Below, in pieces: positions 52,303 through 61,031 of a stretch of 64,000 nucleotides of DNA. The stretch covers positions 1-64,000 of the forward strand of contig CBDDBN010000001.1 in assembly GCA_965225735.1 (NCBI GenBank). Reading direction: 5' to 3'. Below the pieces are notes generated by a model. That model was given only the letters and a program-made list of their open reading frames with translations. It ran no database searches and was not told the origin of the DNA. A program made the position numbers and the translations under genes. How positions within the stretch are numbered: the first letter of the stretch is position 1; the number at the start of each line of letters is the position of its first letter. The stretch comes from Denitrobaculum sp965225735. GTDB taxonomy: Bacteria; Pseudomonadota; Alphaproteobacteria; Kiloniellales; Kiloniellaceae.

Positions 52303-52701
52303 TCAGGCCGATTTCGGCATGTCCTCGGGATCTATGCCGGGAACATAGGTGATACCGGCCAGCTGTTTCCAGTTGTGCGGATAAGCGGCATAGAAGATGA
52401 CGCATTTCTCATCCGCTTCGTATTTGATGTGATTATCCTTGGGGATATAGAGCACGTCCCCGGGCTTGCAGACGTAGGCTTCGTCGCCGCAGACCAGACG
52501 AAAGGTGCCTTCCATGCAGTAAACGATCTCGTCGCAGGTCAGATCCCAGGGCACGGAGACATCGTTCAGGAAGTTTAGGCCGCCGCACATGGTGTCGCTG
52601 ATGGCGCTGGTCACAAAGGGCTTAATATAGGTCTGTCCCGGCTCCAGCGTTTCCAGGCGGTGCTGAATGTCGGTGAATTTGAAGAGCTGTGGCTTGGCCA
52701 T
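52303..52701 (-). CDS. Cupin-domain protein (EutQ-like)
   Basis: This 132-residue single-cupin protein has WDLTCDEIVYCMEGTFRLVC (first cupin motif, Glu in DEIVY) and KPGDVLYIPKDNHIKYEADE (second motif, His in DNHIKY), so some metal ligands are kept. The shape recalls EutQ-type cupins. It is the last gene of the minus-strand set with a glyoxalase-like protein and a Rieske oxygenase. It may be a lyase, isomerase or sensor in the same pathway. Confidence 0.82.
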   Translation of the reverse strand: MAKPQLFKFTDIQHRLETLEPGQTYIKPFVTSAISDTMCGGLNFLNDVSVPWDLTCDEIVYCMEGTFRLVCGDEAYVCKPGDVLYIPKDNHIKYEADEKCVIFYAAYPHNWKQLAGITYVPGIDPEDMPKSA

Positions 52702-52724
52702 GGTTTTTTCCGTGATTTCTGTGC

Positions 52725-53153
52725 TTAGGCGTCGGGCGTGTTGAGAATGGACTCGTTGAGTTCGACCTTGTAGCCGTCGGGGTCCTCGACGAAGGCGATG
52801 ACGCGGGTGCCGTGCTTCATCGGGCCGGCGGGACGGGTGATGGTGACGCCCTTGGCGGCAAGTTGATCACAGGTCGTGTAGACATCTGGCACCTCAATAC
52901 AGATGTGACCCCAGGCATTGCCTTTCTCATAGGCCTCGCTCTGGTCCCAGTTGTGGGTGAGCTCCAATGCTGGAAACGCCGCCTCAGGGCCGTAGCCGAT
53001 GAAGGTGTTGGTAAACTTGCCATCCGGGTAATCACGCCGGCGCAGCACCTGCATGCCGAGGATGTCGATGTAGAAGGCGAGCGACTTATCCATATCGCTA
53101 ACCCGCATCATGGTGTGCGCCAGCCGGTAGCCGTTGGCTTGTGGATCCGCCAT
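52725..53153 (-). CDS. gloA: Glyoxalase I-like VOC protein
   Basis: A 142-residue vicinal-oxygen-chelate protein with LAHTMMRVSDMDKSLAFYID, FPALELTHNWDQSEAYEKG, WGHICIEVPDVYTTCDQLAA and DPDGYKVELNES. This places His, Glu, His and Glu at the four metal positions of glyoxalase I. The start at 53153 is set by a good AGGAGAGAACAA site; upstream extension overlaps the Rieske gene end. It may detoxify methylglyoxal or a related ketoaldehyde produced by the pathway. Confidence 0.88.
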   Translation of the reverse strand: MADPQANGYRLAHTMMRVSDMDKSLAFYIDILGMQVLRRRDYPDGKFTNTFIGYGPEAAFPALELTHNWDQSEAYEKGNAWGHICIEVPDVYTTCDQLAAKGVTITRPAGPMKHGTRVIAFVEDPDGYKVELNESILNTPDA

Positions 53154-53176
53154 TTGTTCTCTCCTTGTTGCTGTTG

Positions 53177-54298
53177 TCAGGCAATCGCGGCCTTCACGAA
53201 CTCCTGAAAGCGGCCAACGCTGTCTTCCCACTGAGGGGATAGAAAACCGCCGGATTCGGCCGCCATTGAATGTCGTCCGGCCTGCAGGCGTTCGCAGATC
53301 TCGTGATCTTCCCTATGAACTTCGGTCCAGAGTCGCATGAGGGCCTCGGCTTTCTGTGCATCGGGGGTGCTGCCGTCTGTCACATAGATGGCCCGCCGCT
53401 GTTGAGTCTGGCCTGGGCCTAAAGGTGTGTTCAGATGCACACCGATCTGATCCGGGAAATAGCGGCCAAAGACGAAGTTCGGAAAGAGCGTAAGATAGCG
53501 GGAGGAAACGGCCAGGGTATTGTTCCCACTGGATAAAGAACCGTTGCCATCCGAAACATCGACCGCGCTGCCCAAACAAGCGCCATCGATCACCGTATAG
53601 TGGTCCCGGAGCGGTTGCTCGGTGGTCTTTTTGTGGACGAACTGGACGTGGTAGGGCTCGATGAAATTCTCCATCAGGGCCTTCCAGTTCGCCTTGATGA
53701 TGCCCAGGTCGATGACGCCCACCAGCTTGGCCTGTGCGAGATCGAGGGCCTGCAGATTTCTTGCGAGCGGAGCGATGAAGTCGTCGAAGCTTTCGGCCTT
53801 GCCGTCGAGGTTCACAAAAACCCAGTCATGCCAGATCGCGGTGCGCACCGGGATCAGACCGTTCGAAGTTCTGTCGAAACCCTCGGCTCGGTGACTGTCT
53901 CTGCCGCCGAAATAAGGTGTCGCCTTCAGTTCGCCATTCAGATTGTAAGCCCAGGCGTGGTAGGGACATTTCAGCATTGAGCCCACATTGTGAGGGTTAT
54001 CGATGAGTTTCAGGCAGCGATGGCGACAGATGTTGTGAAAGCCGCGGATCTCATCTTCGCGATTACGCAAGAGCAGGACCGGTTGGCCTGCGACCGTGAT
54101 GGGCCGGGCATCGCCGGCCCGCGCAAATTCATGTGCGAAGCCAACGAAAATCCATCCGCTGGGGAAAAGCCTCGACGCCTCAAGTTGCCAGAAGGCTTCA
54201 CTGGTATAGGCGGAACCGGGCAGGCCCTGGGCCGCAGCGGTCAGGCTGGGAGCACCCGCTGGAGGTAACTGTGGGGAACCCAATTGCCAAGATTGCAT
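53177..54298 (-). CDS. Rieske non-heme iron oxygenase, alpha subunit
   Basis: The 373-residue protein has the [2Fe-2S] Rieske motifs NICRHRCLKLID and LKCPYHAWAY, then the catalytic-domain block NWKALMENFIEPYHVQFVH with the two Fe-binding His. A Glu sits near the bridging position, as in quaternary-amine oxygenases (CntA, GbcA type), rather than the usual Asp of aromatic dioxygenases, but this cannot be settled by eye. It would need a reductase, and none is seen in the window. LysR lies just upstream on the same strand. Confidence 0.92.
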   Translation of the reverse strand: MQSWQLGSPQLPPAGAPSLTAAAQGLPGSAYTSEAFWQLEASRLFPSGWIFVGFAHEFARAGDARPITVAGQPVLLLRNREDEIRGFHNICRHRCLKLIDNPHNVGSMLKCPYHAWAYNLNGELKATPYFGGRDSHRAEGFDRTSNGLIPVRTAIWHDWVFVNLDGKAESFDDFIAPLARNLQALDLAQAKLVGVIDLGIIKANWKALMENFIEPYHVQFVHKKTTEQPLRDHYTVIDGACLGSAVDVSDGNGSLSSGNNTLAVSSRYLTLFPNFVFGRYFPDQIGVHLNTPLGPGQTQQRRAIYVTDGSTPDAQKAEALMRLWTEVHREDHEICERLQAGRHSMAAESGGFLSPQWEDSVGRFQEFVKAAIA

Positions 54299-54451
54299 CT
54301 GTCCGCCTCCTTCTGCTTGGGCCTTCGGCCGATTGTCGAGAGCAAGCTTTAGCGCGGGTGGCGATCGATGGCGAACGCGTCTTTTTCAAGGTCGTTGAGA
54401 TTTTTTGAGTGGATAGATCTGCGGCTGTCTCGGGCGCGAAACCTCGCGGTT

Positions 54452-55330
54452 TCAGCGCTTCTGGCCAGCTTCTACAAGGAGCCAGTCGACGAACTTTCTA
54501 ACGGCCGGGATTTTCAGGCGGTTGGCCGGGGCGATCAGATAGTAGGCGTAGCTGTCGAGTTTTATGTCGAAGGGGCAGATCAAACGGCCGCTTTCCAGGT
54601 CGTCTGCGATGAGCGAGGGACAGACCAGCGCGAAGCCCTCGCCAGCGACGGCGGCGCTGTGCCGGACGTTGGAATCTTCGAAGAAGAGCTTGCCTCCGGC
54701 CCAGAGGTCCGGTGCGCCAGCAGCGTTCAACCATTCCCGCCAGCTTCGCTCGTCGTTTTCATGCAGCAGCTTGTGCCGGGCCAGATCGCTCACCGTCTGT
54801 ACGGCGCCCATGTCTTCGAGGATGGCCGGACTGCAGGCCGGTGTCAGGTCGCCTGGCCAGAGCAGACGGGCTTGTGCCGGTACCTCACTCTTGTGGAGCC
54901 ATTCGATGGCAACATGAATGCTGGGATTGGAGAAGTCTGCGGCGTCGTTGTGATGAAAGAAACGCAGGTCCATTCCTGGCAGTTTGCGCCAGAGCCGGCT
55001 CATGCGCGGTCCCAGCCAGCGTGCGGCGAAATGGGGCCTGAGCGAAACGCCGAGGGGCGTGGCGGTGGTCCGCGCCGCAACTTCGGCGGCACCCTGCCGG
55101 ATGAGGCTAAAGGCTTGAGACAGATAATCGAAGAGAACCTGGCCTTCCGGAGTCAGCGCAAAACTCTTGCCGTCGCGCAGCAAAAGCTCCGCACTCATAA
55201 AGTCCTCGAGATTACGCAACTGGTGGCTGACGGCGGAGGTCGTCACGCTGAGCTCTTCGGCTGCCTTCTGGAAGCTCTTGTGTCGTGCGATCGCCTCAAA
55301 AGCGCGCAAGGCATTGAGTGGCGGATGCAA
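54452..55330 (-). CDS. LysR-family regulator (GcvA type)
   Basis: A 292-residue LysR protein: PLNALRAFEAIARHKSFQKA, helix-turn-helix AAEELSVTTSAVSHQLRNLE, then substrate-binding domain with PHFAARWLGPRMSRLW and VAIEWL, as in GcvA-like members. It precedes the Rieske-glyoxalase-cupin genes in the same direction (153-bp gap), so it is their probable regulator. Confidence 0.92.
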   Translation of the reverse strand: MHPPLNALRAFEAIARHKSFQKAAEELSVTTSAVSHQLRNLEDFMSAELLLRDGKSFALTPEGQVLFDYLSQAFSLIRQGAAEVAARTTATPLGVSLRPHFAARWLGPRMSRLWRKLPGMDLRFFHHNDAADFSNPSIHVAIEWLHKSEVPAQARLLWPGDLTPACSPAILEDMGAVQTVSDLARHKLLHENDERSWREWLNAAGAPDLWAGGKLFFEDSNVRHSAAVAGEGFALVCPSLIADDLESGRLICPFDIKLDSYAYYLIAPANRLKIPAVRKFVDWLLVEAGQKR

Positions 55331-55605
55331 GCGCGGACCTCCTTCGCGACTGGGTCCTTGTTCGGGAGCCCTAAGCTCACCGTGGATTTTTCACAGCTCC
55401 CGCGTCGAGGTCAAACCAAGAAAATGACGAGGGCTCTTCGTAAAATATAAAGCTAAGCGCGCGTTACACTGTGGATGCGCAGTTTCCCTAGCTTGCTTGG
55501 ATGAAAGCAGGGATTGTAGAGAGATGACCGTGCGGTGCCGAATCGGTCTCCGTTTGGCACAGGCTTAAGCAGCGGCTTTTGCACGCAAGGCTGCGGGGGA
55601 AGGTT

Positions 55606-57381
55606 ATGACGACGGATCAAATCATTTTGTTTGCCTTGTTGTTTGCGGTCTTCGGTCTGCTGCTTTGGGGGCGGTATCGCTATGACCTGGTGGCCTTCGG
55701 GGCATTGGTGGTCGCCGTGGTGACCGGGACCGTTCCGACCGCCGATGCTTTTTCCGGATTTGGCCATCCGGCGGTGGTGATCATTGCACTGGTGTTGATC
55801 GTCAGCCGGGGCCTGGTGCTCTCTGGCGCCATTGATCTGATTACACGCTATCTGGTGGACGGCGGCCGCAAGCTCTCCGGCCATATAGCGGTTATGAGCG
55901 GTCTGGGCGCGTTCTTCTCTGCCTTTATGAACAACGTCGGCGCCCTGGCGCTTTTAATGCCCGTGGACCTGCAGGCCAGCGCAAAGGCGAAGCGCTCGCC
56001 GGCTCTGACTCTCATGCCTCTGTCTTTCGCGACGATCCTGGGTGGCCTGGTAACCCTTATCGGGACTCCGCCGAATATCATCATTGCGGCCTTCCGCGAG
56101 AAGTCCCTGGGCGAAAGCTATTCCATGTTCGATTTCGCGCCCGTCGGATTGGCCTGCGCCGTCGCGGGTGTTGCCTTTGTGGCCCTCGTCGGATGGCGGC
56201 TTATCCCCAGCGAACGTGGTGAGCGCGACAGCGGACAGGAGCTTCTCGACCTGCAGGGCTATGTTGCCGAGATCAAGGTGCCGGAAGAGTCTCCGACGGT
56301 CGGACGTAAGGTGTTGGAGCTCGACAAAGAGGCGGATGACTGCGATGCGCAGATCGTGGGGCTGGTGCGCCGGGGCAAGCGCTTGCCCGGCATGGCGCGG
56401 CGCGAGGAAATCGCGGCTGGCGATATCCTGGTGGTCGAGGCGGGACCGGAAGCCATCGACAAGCTGGTGGGCAGCCTCAAGCTGGAGTACGTCGGCAGCG
56501 AACAACATGCCAAGGCGGACGAGGGCGGCCAGAGCCTTATGGAAGTTGTGGTGCCGCGTCATGCTCGGATCGACGGCCGCTCTGCGCTAGACGTCAGTCT
56601 ACTCTACCGCCACGGCGTCACCCTCCTGGGCGTTTCGCGCAGCGGACAGCGCTTTCGGGACCGCGTGCGCAAGCTGGTCATTTCAGCCGGCGATATCCTG
56701 CTTTTGCTCGGGCCTGCGGAACGGCTTCCTGAAGTGGCCAACTGGCTCGGCACGCTGCCTCTGGCGGAACGCGGCCTGGAGGTGATCCAGCGGGATAAGG
56801 CCGCGCTGGCGGCAGGTTTTTTCGCTCTGGCCATCATCTTGGCAAGTCTGGGCGTCGTTTACCTGCCCATCGCGCTGGCGGGAGTCGTGATTGCCTACGT
56901 GCTCTTGAAGATCATGCCTTTGCGCCAGATCTACGACTTCGTGGAGTGGCCGGTGATCGTTCTGTTGGCCTGTTTGATTCCTATCGGCCAGGCACTGGAA
57001 ACCAGTGGCGGGACTGGCCTGATTGCCGAAGGGATTGTCGCGATCTCCACCGGATGGTCGCCGGCTGTGGTTCTGACCATTCTGATGATCGTCACCATGA
57101 CTCTGTCCGATGTGCTCAACAACACGGCGACGACGGTAATCGCCGCGCCGATTGCCATCGATATCGCAGGCCGTTTGGGGGTGAGCGCGGATCCCTTCCT
57201 TATGGCGGTGGCGGTTGCGGCCAGTTGCGCTTTTCTCACGCCGATCGGGCACAAGAACAACACACTGGTTATGGGGCCGGGCGGTTACGCCTTTGGGGAT
57301 TATTGGCGCATGGGGCTTCCACTGGAAATCCTGATCGTAGCCGTCGCCGTGCCTGTGATCCTGGTGGTCTGGCCGTTCTGA
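55606..57381 (+). CDS. SLC13-type transporter with two TrkA-C domains
   Basis: About 591 residues from the ATG at 55606 (GGGGGAAGG site). About eleven membrane spans with GHPAVVIIALVLIVSRGLVL, NNVGALALLMPV and TPPNIIIAAFREKSLGE, the SLC13/DASS-like signature, surround two soluble TrkA-C (RCK_C) domains at about residues 215-300 and 310-395. These permeases usually move dicarboxylates, sulfate or phosphate with sodium. The TrkA-C domains suggest gating by a ligand. It is convergent with the desaturase gene (9-bp gap). Confidence 0.9.
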   Translation: MTTDQIILFALLFAVFGLLLWGRYRYDLVAFGALVVAVVTGTVPTADAFSGFGHPAVVIIALVLIVSRGLVLSGAIDLITRYLVDGGRKLSGHIAVMSGLGAFFSAFMNNVGALALLMPVDLQASAKAKRSPALTLMPLSFATILGGLVTLIGTPPNIIIAAFREKSLGESYSMFDFAPVGLACAVAGVAFVALVGWRLIPSERGERDSGQELLDLQGYVAEIKVPEESPTVGRKVLELDKEADDCDAQIVGLVRRGKRLPGMARREEIAAGDILVVEAGPEAIDKLVGSLKLEYVGSEQHAKADEGGQSLMEVVVPRHARIDGRSALDVSLLYRHGVTLLGVSRSGQRFRDRVRKLVISAGDILLLLGPAERLPEVANWLGTLPLAERGLEVIQRDKAALAAGFFALAIILASLGVVYLPIALAGVVIAYVLLKIMPLRQIYDFVEWPVIVLLACLIPIGQALETSGGTGLIAEGIVAISTGWSPAVVLTILMIVTMTLSDVLNNTATTVIAAPIAIDIAGRLGVSADPFLMAVAVAASCAFLTPIGHKNNTLVMGPGGYAFGDYWRMGLPLEILIVAVAVPVILVVWPF

Positions 57382-57390
57382 CAGCGCGGC

Positions 57391-58452
57391 TTAGTAGGCA
57401 ACCTTCACAGGCTCCAGACTAACGCCGTCTGTCTGTTTTTGTCGGTCCAGGTTCGAATGATCGGCTGCCGCCTGCCGATCGCCAACGGCGCGCCCCAAGG
57501 GATGGCGGACATGCTCCTTTGGCCAGAGAAAGTACCGCAGGAGGATTTCCCAATAGCCGTTGAAGCGGTAGCCGCCGTTCGCTCTCAGCAACTCACCGCG
57601 CCGCGACCGGAAACACGCCGGCAGGCGATACCAGGCAAGACCGGGTTCCGCGTGATGGAGGGCGTGCAGATTGTTGTTGAGAAACAGAAGCGCCATGGGC
57701 CCGCGCGCCTCCACAATCACGGTGCGCTCGTCGACCCCTGGATGAGCGCGGTGCTCAGCGAAGGAGCGGACCAGCGATAGAGACATTGCCGGATAGACGA
57801 AGAGCGCGAGATAAGTCAGAGGCGGAATCTCGCAGATCCCGACCACCCAGTAGAGCACGGCTGCACAAGAGACCGCGTGCAGGCTCCATGCGGGCAGATT
57901 CCGAAAATCTCCTTTGGCCATTCGGCGGAGTTCGCCGCTGCTGAGCCGCCAGAGGCAAAGGGCAGGGCCGATCAGCATGCGGCCCAAGAAGCTGTTGTGC
58001 GCGTAGTAGAAAAAGCGGGCGCTGGGGCTGAGGGCGGCCCAGCGTTCCGGGGTAACGTAATAAGACTCCGGATCTTCAAGTGGGTCGGTGAGGTTGGCGT
58101 TACGGTGATGGCGTAAATGGGCATCGCGATAGAGGCCGTAGGGAATCCACAGCCAGAGGCTGGGAAAGATCAGCGCTTCATTGAGCCGGCGCCAGGGCGT
58201 CGGATGTCCATGCACGACTTCATGCTGAAGCGAGCCATGCCAGGCAATCAGGTAAATGCCGACGGCGGCCGCAAGCGCCCAGGGCAGGGCGCTGTAGAAC
58301 CAGGTCACCAGGCCGAACCCGCCATAAATCATGAGAGCCAGGCAGACAGTAGGCCATTCGATCTCGCTGTTGCGTCTGATTTTCGGAGATTTGCGCGAGG
58401 AGTCCTGCTCCTGCTTTTGGGCTTCTCTTTGGGTTGTCGTTGCGCCGAGCAT
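57391..58452 (-). CDS. Membrane fatty acid desaturase
   Basis: A 353-residue membrane protein from the ATG at 58452 (AAGGA site), with the three His boxes of fatty acid desaturases: HGSLQHEVVHGH, YRDAHLRHHRN and NNLHALHHAEPG, and four to five membrane spans. The N-terminal ~30 residues are charged and Ser-rich. The frame continues to 58713, but that part looks non-coding. It is divergent from an XRE regulator, which may control it. Confidence 0.9.
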   Translation of the reverse strand: MLGATTTQREAQKQEQDSSRKSPKIRRNSEIEWPTVCLALMIYGGFGLVTWFYSALPWALAAAVGIYLIAWHGSLQHEVVHGHPTPWRRLNEALIFPSLWLWIPYGLYRDAHLRHHRNANLTDPLEDPESYYVTPERWAALSPSARFFYYAHNSFLGRMLIGPALCLWRLSSGELRRMAKGDFRNLPAWSLHAVSCAAVLYWVVGICEIPPLTYLALFVYPAMSLSLVRSFAEHRAHPGVDERTVIVEARGPMALLFLNNNLHALHHAEPGLAWYRLPACFRSRRGELLRANGGYRFNGYWEILLRYFLWPKEHVRHPLGRAVGDRQAAADHSNLDRQKQTDGVSLEPVKVAY

Positions 58453-58758
58453 AAAAATCCTTTTCACCACATAAGAGCCCTTTGTCGGGCTTTTCTTTTC
58501 AAACCCCAGGGAACTGCACTGCGGATCTGACTTTCGGCCTGAAACCGACTTGGGCGGGGCGCCGGAGCGAGATTTTGTCCGATGGCTGCGACCGCTTCCC
58601 CAAAACTCCTCAACAGCGATCCCGAATATGGGTTCCATTGTAGGGTTGAAATTTTCATGACAACAATGCGATTCAGCGCACAATACGTTGATAGTGGTAT
58701 GCAAGTGCTCCAAATGGTGATAATTGTAAACAAATGATGCGAAGTCGGAGGAACAAAA
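58453..58758. promoter_or_regulatory. 306-bp divergent desaturase / XRE control region
   Basis: Divergent promoter region. Candidate operator-like sequences are TGAAATTTTCA (58647-58657, symmetric around the central T), CATTGT/ACAATG arms flanking it, and TTGT-AA-ACAA (58724-58733) close to the XRE start. No RNA gene seen. A regulator next to its target makes autoregulation plausible, unproven. Confidence 0.4.
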
Positions 58759-59607
58759 GTGGATCGGCGAGAAACCGTCGAGGTGTTTCGTGAACGGCTG
58801 ACCGATGTGATCGATCGGTCGGGCTTGAGCAGATCGGCCTTTGCAAGCTTGGCCGGATTGGACCGCTCGACGCTTTCCCAGTTGTTATCGGCAAACAATG
58901 ACCGCCTACCCAGGGCTGAGACCATTGCCGCGATTGCGACATCCCAACAGGTCAGTATCGACTGGTTGCTGGGGCTTAGCCAGATCGATCAGGAAGGCAT
59001 CAATATCATGGGCCAGCCGCTGGAAATCGAATCCGGCGCTGGCTCGCCGGTCGATGAACGCTTGATGCGCTGGCATGCGGAGGCGGAAGGCTACAAGATT
59101 CGTTACGTGCCCTCGACGCTGCCGGATCTTTTGAAAACCGAAGAGGTGACCCGCTACGAGTTCCGGGACTATGCGCCGATCTCGCCCGAACGCGGGCTTG
59201 AGCAGGCGTCTCACCGGCTTGAGTACAGTCGCCGCCCGGAGACGGACCTTGAGGCTTGCTGTTCGTTCCAGTCGGTGCAGGACTTTGCGCGCGGGCATGG
59301 GATCTGGAGCGATCTTCCCGCCGAATCGCGGCATGAGCAGCTGCTCGCGATGATGTCGCTGGTCGATGAGCTTTATCCAGCCTTCCGCTGGTTTCTCTTC
59401 GATGGACTGCAGCGCTATTCGGTGCCCGTGACTCTCTTCGGCAGGCAAAGGGCCGCGGCTTACTTCGGCAACATGTACTTTGTGTTCAATTCGACGGAGC
59501 ACATTCGCGTGCTGAACCGGCATTTTGACGAATTGATCCGATCAGCCGTTATTCAGCCGACGGATATCATCGGTTTTTTAGAGCGGCTGTTGTCGGAGGT
59601 GAAGTAA
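58759..59607 (+). CDS. XRE-type helix-turn-helix regulator
   Basis: A 282-residue protein with an N-terminal HTH (SGLSRSAFASLAGLDRSTLS then LLSANNDRLPRAETIAAIA, about residues 20-60) and a ~200-residue C-terminal domain of no known family (FRDYAPISPERGLEQASHRL, LFGRQRAAAYFGNMYFVFNS). The GTG at 58759 has a strong GGAGGA site. It is divergent from the desaturase gene and may adjust membrane lipid composition; the C-terminal domain could bind a ligand. Confidence 0.85.
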   Translation: MDRRETVEVFRERLTDVIDRSGLSRSAFASLAGLDRSTLSQLLSANNDRLPRAETIAAIATSQQVSIDWLLGLSQIDQEGINIMGQPLEIESGAGSPVDERLMRWHAEAEGYKIRYVPSTLPDLLKTEEVTRYEFRDYAPISPERGLEQASHRLEYSRRPETDLEACCSFQSVQDFARGHGIWSDLPAESRHEQLLAMMSLVDELYPAFRWFLFDGLQRYSVPVTLFGRQRAAAYFGNMYFVFNSTEHIRVLNRHFDELIRSAVIQPTDIIGFLERLLSEVK

Positions 59608-59655
59608 GCTGTTTCGGTCACCTACACGCATGCCGAAGGGACGGAGAGCAAGTCA

Positions 59656-60180
59656 ATGCGAGAAGAGATGCAAGGTCTCGAGGAGAGGGACGAGGAAAAG
59701 CCGAGTGCGACCGGTGGCTGCCTTTGTGGCGCGGTGAGGTTTCGCTTGTTCGGTCCGTTGCGAGATATCGTCAACTGTCACTGCGGACAATGCCGACGAA
59801 GCCACGGCAACTTCGCGGCTTACACAAGGGTAAAACGAGCCGCTTTTACCTTTGACGAACGTCAGGGCCTGCGCTGGTTCAACTCATCCGACCGCGCGCG
59901 GCGAGGCTTCTGCCGGCATTGTGGGGCGTCCTTGTTTTGGGAGCGCACCGACGGGCAAACGATATCGATCGCCGCCGGCTGTCTCGATCAACCGAGCGGC
60001 CTGAAAACCACGCAGGACATCTTTGTTTCCGACAAAGGAGATTTTTATGAACTGGCGGCGGGAACCAAGGTCACTCTACACGGCGGACTGAGTGAGGAAG
60101 AGAATGTGACCAGCGGGATTGCAGCAGGAGGACAGGCACCGGCCGATATGTCGGACCTGCGATCGGGAACGTCCGAATGA
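59656..60180 (+). CDS. GFA/CENP-V-family zinc protein
   Basis: The 174-residue protein has the GFA fold Cys set: GGCLCGAVRF, NCHCGQCRRSHG and GFCRHCGASLFWE, which bind two zinc ions. The name-giving function (glutathione-dependent formaldehyde activation) is proven for few members. A ~45-residue C-terminal tail is extra. It overlaps the following PhnD-like gene (ATGA), so the pair is co-translated. Formaldehyde could arise from the demethylation pathways in this window; this is only suggestive. Confidence 0.85.
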   Translation: MREEMQGLEERDEEKPSATGGCLCGAVRFRLFGPLRDIVNCHCGQCRRSHGNFAAYTRVKRAAFTFDERQGLRWFNSSDRARRGFCRHCGASLFWERTDGQTISIAAGCLDQPSGLKTTQDIFVSDKGDFYELAAGTKVTLHGGLSEEENVTSGIAAGGQAPADMSDLRSGTSE

Positions 60181-60995
60181 CCCTTGGTCTTGGGCGTGCA
60201 AGTCTGGCGATGTACCACATGCCGGAGTTTGGCGCTGCTAAGAGGGATTGGTGGCAGGGCCTTGCGCGGGCGATGCGTTCGGAAGGCTTAACCGACGTGC
60301 CCGAAGAACTCGACAGCGTGGCGGATCTCTATGCGCACTGGACCAGCCCGGATCTTCTTTTCAGTCAGACCTGCGGCTATCCGCTGACCCATGCGCTTGC
60401 AGGGAAAGTCGCGGTTGTTGCGACTCCCGGTTATCGCTGTGAAGGATGCAGCGGCACGAACTACAGCAGCCTCATTCTGGTGCGCGGCGATGACCCTGCC
60501 ATGTGCCTGCCGGATTTGCGCGGGCGTGCGGCAGTCATAAACGCCGCGGATTCTCAGTCGGGGTTTTCGGCTTTACGGAGCGTAGTGGCACCCTTTGCGG
60601 TACAGGGGCGCTTCTTTTCGAAGGTAGGTGTGAGTGGTGCGCACGCTGCCAGTTTGCAATGGGTCAGAGAACAAAGGGCGGATGTTTGCGCTGTGGACGC
60701 TGTGACCTATGCGCTTGCCGCCAGATACCGACCGGTCTTGACTGAGGGCTTGCGGGTTTTGGCATATAGCCCCGAAGCGCCGAGCCTGCCTTACATAACT
60801 GTCTGCGCGAGCGGCGACGAGCGACTGAAACGGCTTCGCACTGCCCTGTTTCAGGCGATGGAGCGCTCTGACTTGGCCGCGGCCCGCGAGGCGCTGCTGA
60901 TGGAGGGGTGCGAGGTTCTACCCGAACGTGCCTATGACCGAATTCTCGAAATCGAAAATCAGGCGATCGCGCTGGGTTACGCCGAAGTCGCCTGA
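60177..60995 (+). CDS. PhnD-like phosphate/phosphonate-binding-type protein
   Basis: A 272-residue protein of the periplasmic-binding (PhnD/NMT1-like) fold: RASLAMYHMPEFGAAKRDWW, SQTCGYPLTHALAGKVAVVA, PDLRGRAAVINAADSQSGFS, ADVCAVDAVTYALAARYRP. There is no signal peptide, so it should be cytoplasmic, and no ABC permease or ATPase is next to it. It may be an enzyme or sensor derived from a binding protein. Its start overlaps the GFA gene stop. Confidence 0.82.
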   Translation: MTLGLGRASLAMYHMPEFGAAKRDWWQGLARAMRSEGLTDVPEELDSVADLYAHWTSPDLLFSQTCGYPLTHALAGKVAVVATPGYRCEGCSGTNYSSLILVRGDDPAMCLPDLRGRAAVINAADSQSGFSALRSVVAPFAVQGRFFSKVGVSGAHAASLQWVREQRADVCAVDAVTYALAARYRPVLTEGLRVLAYSPEAPSLPYITVCASGDERLKRLRTALFQAMERSDLAAAREALLMEGCEVLPERAYDRILEIENQAIALGYAEVA

Positions 60996-61031
60996 TCTTC
61001 GTTCATGCTGGCTGCTTTTGAATAGGCCTTG

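Noticed and set aside
54368..55450. A 360-codon plus-strand frame over the LysR gene
   Set aside because: Antisense to a complete LysR protein with its HTH; translation has no recognisable domain.
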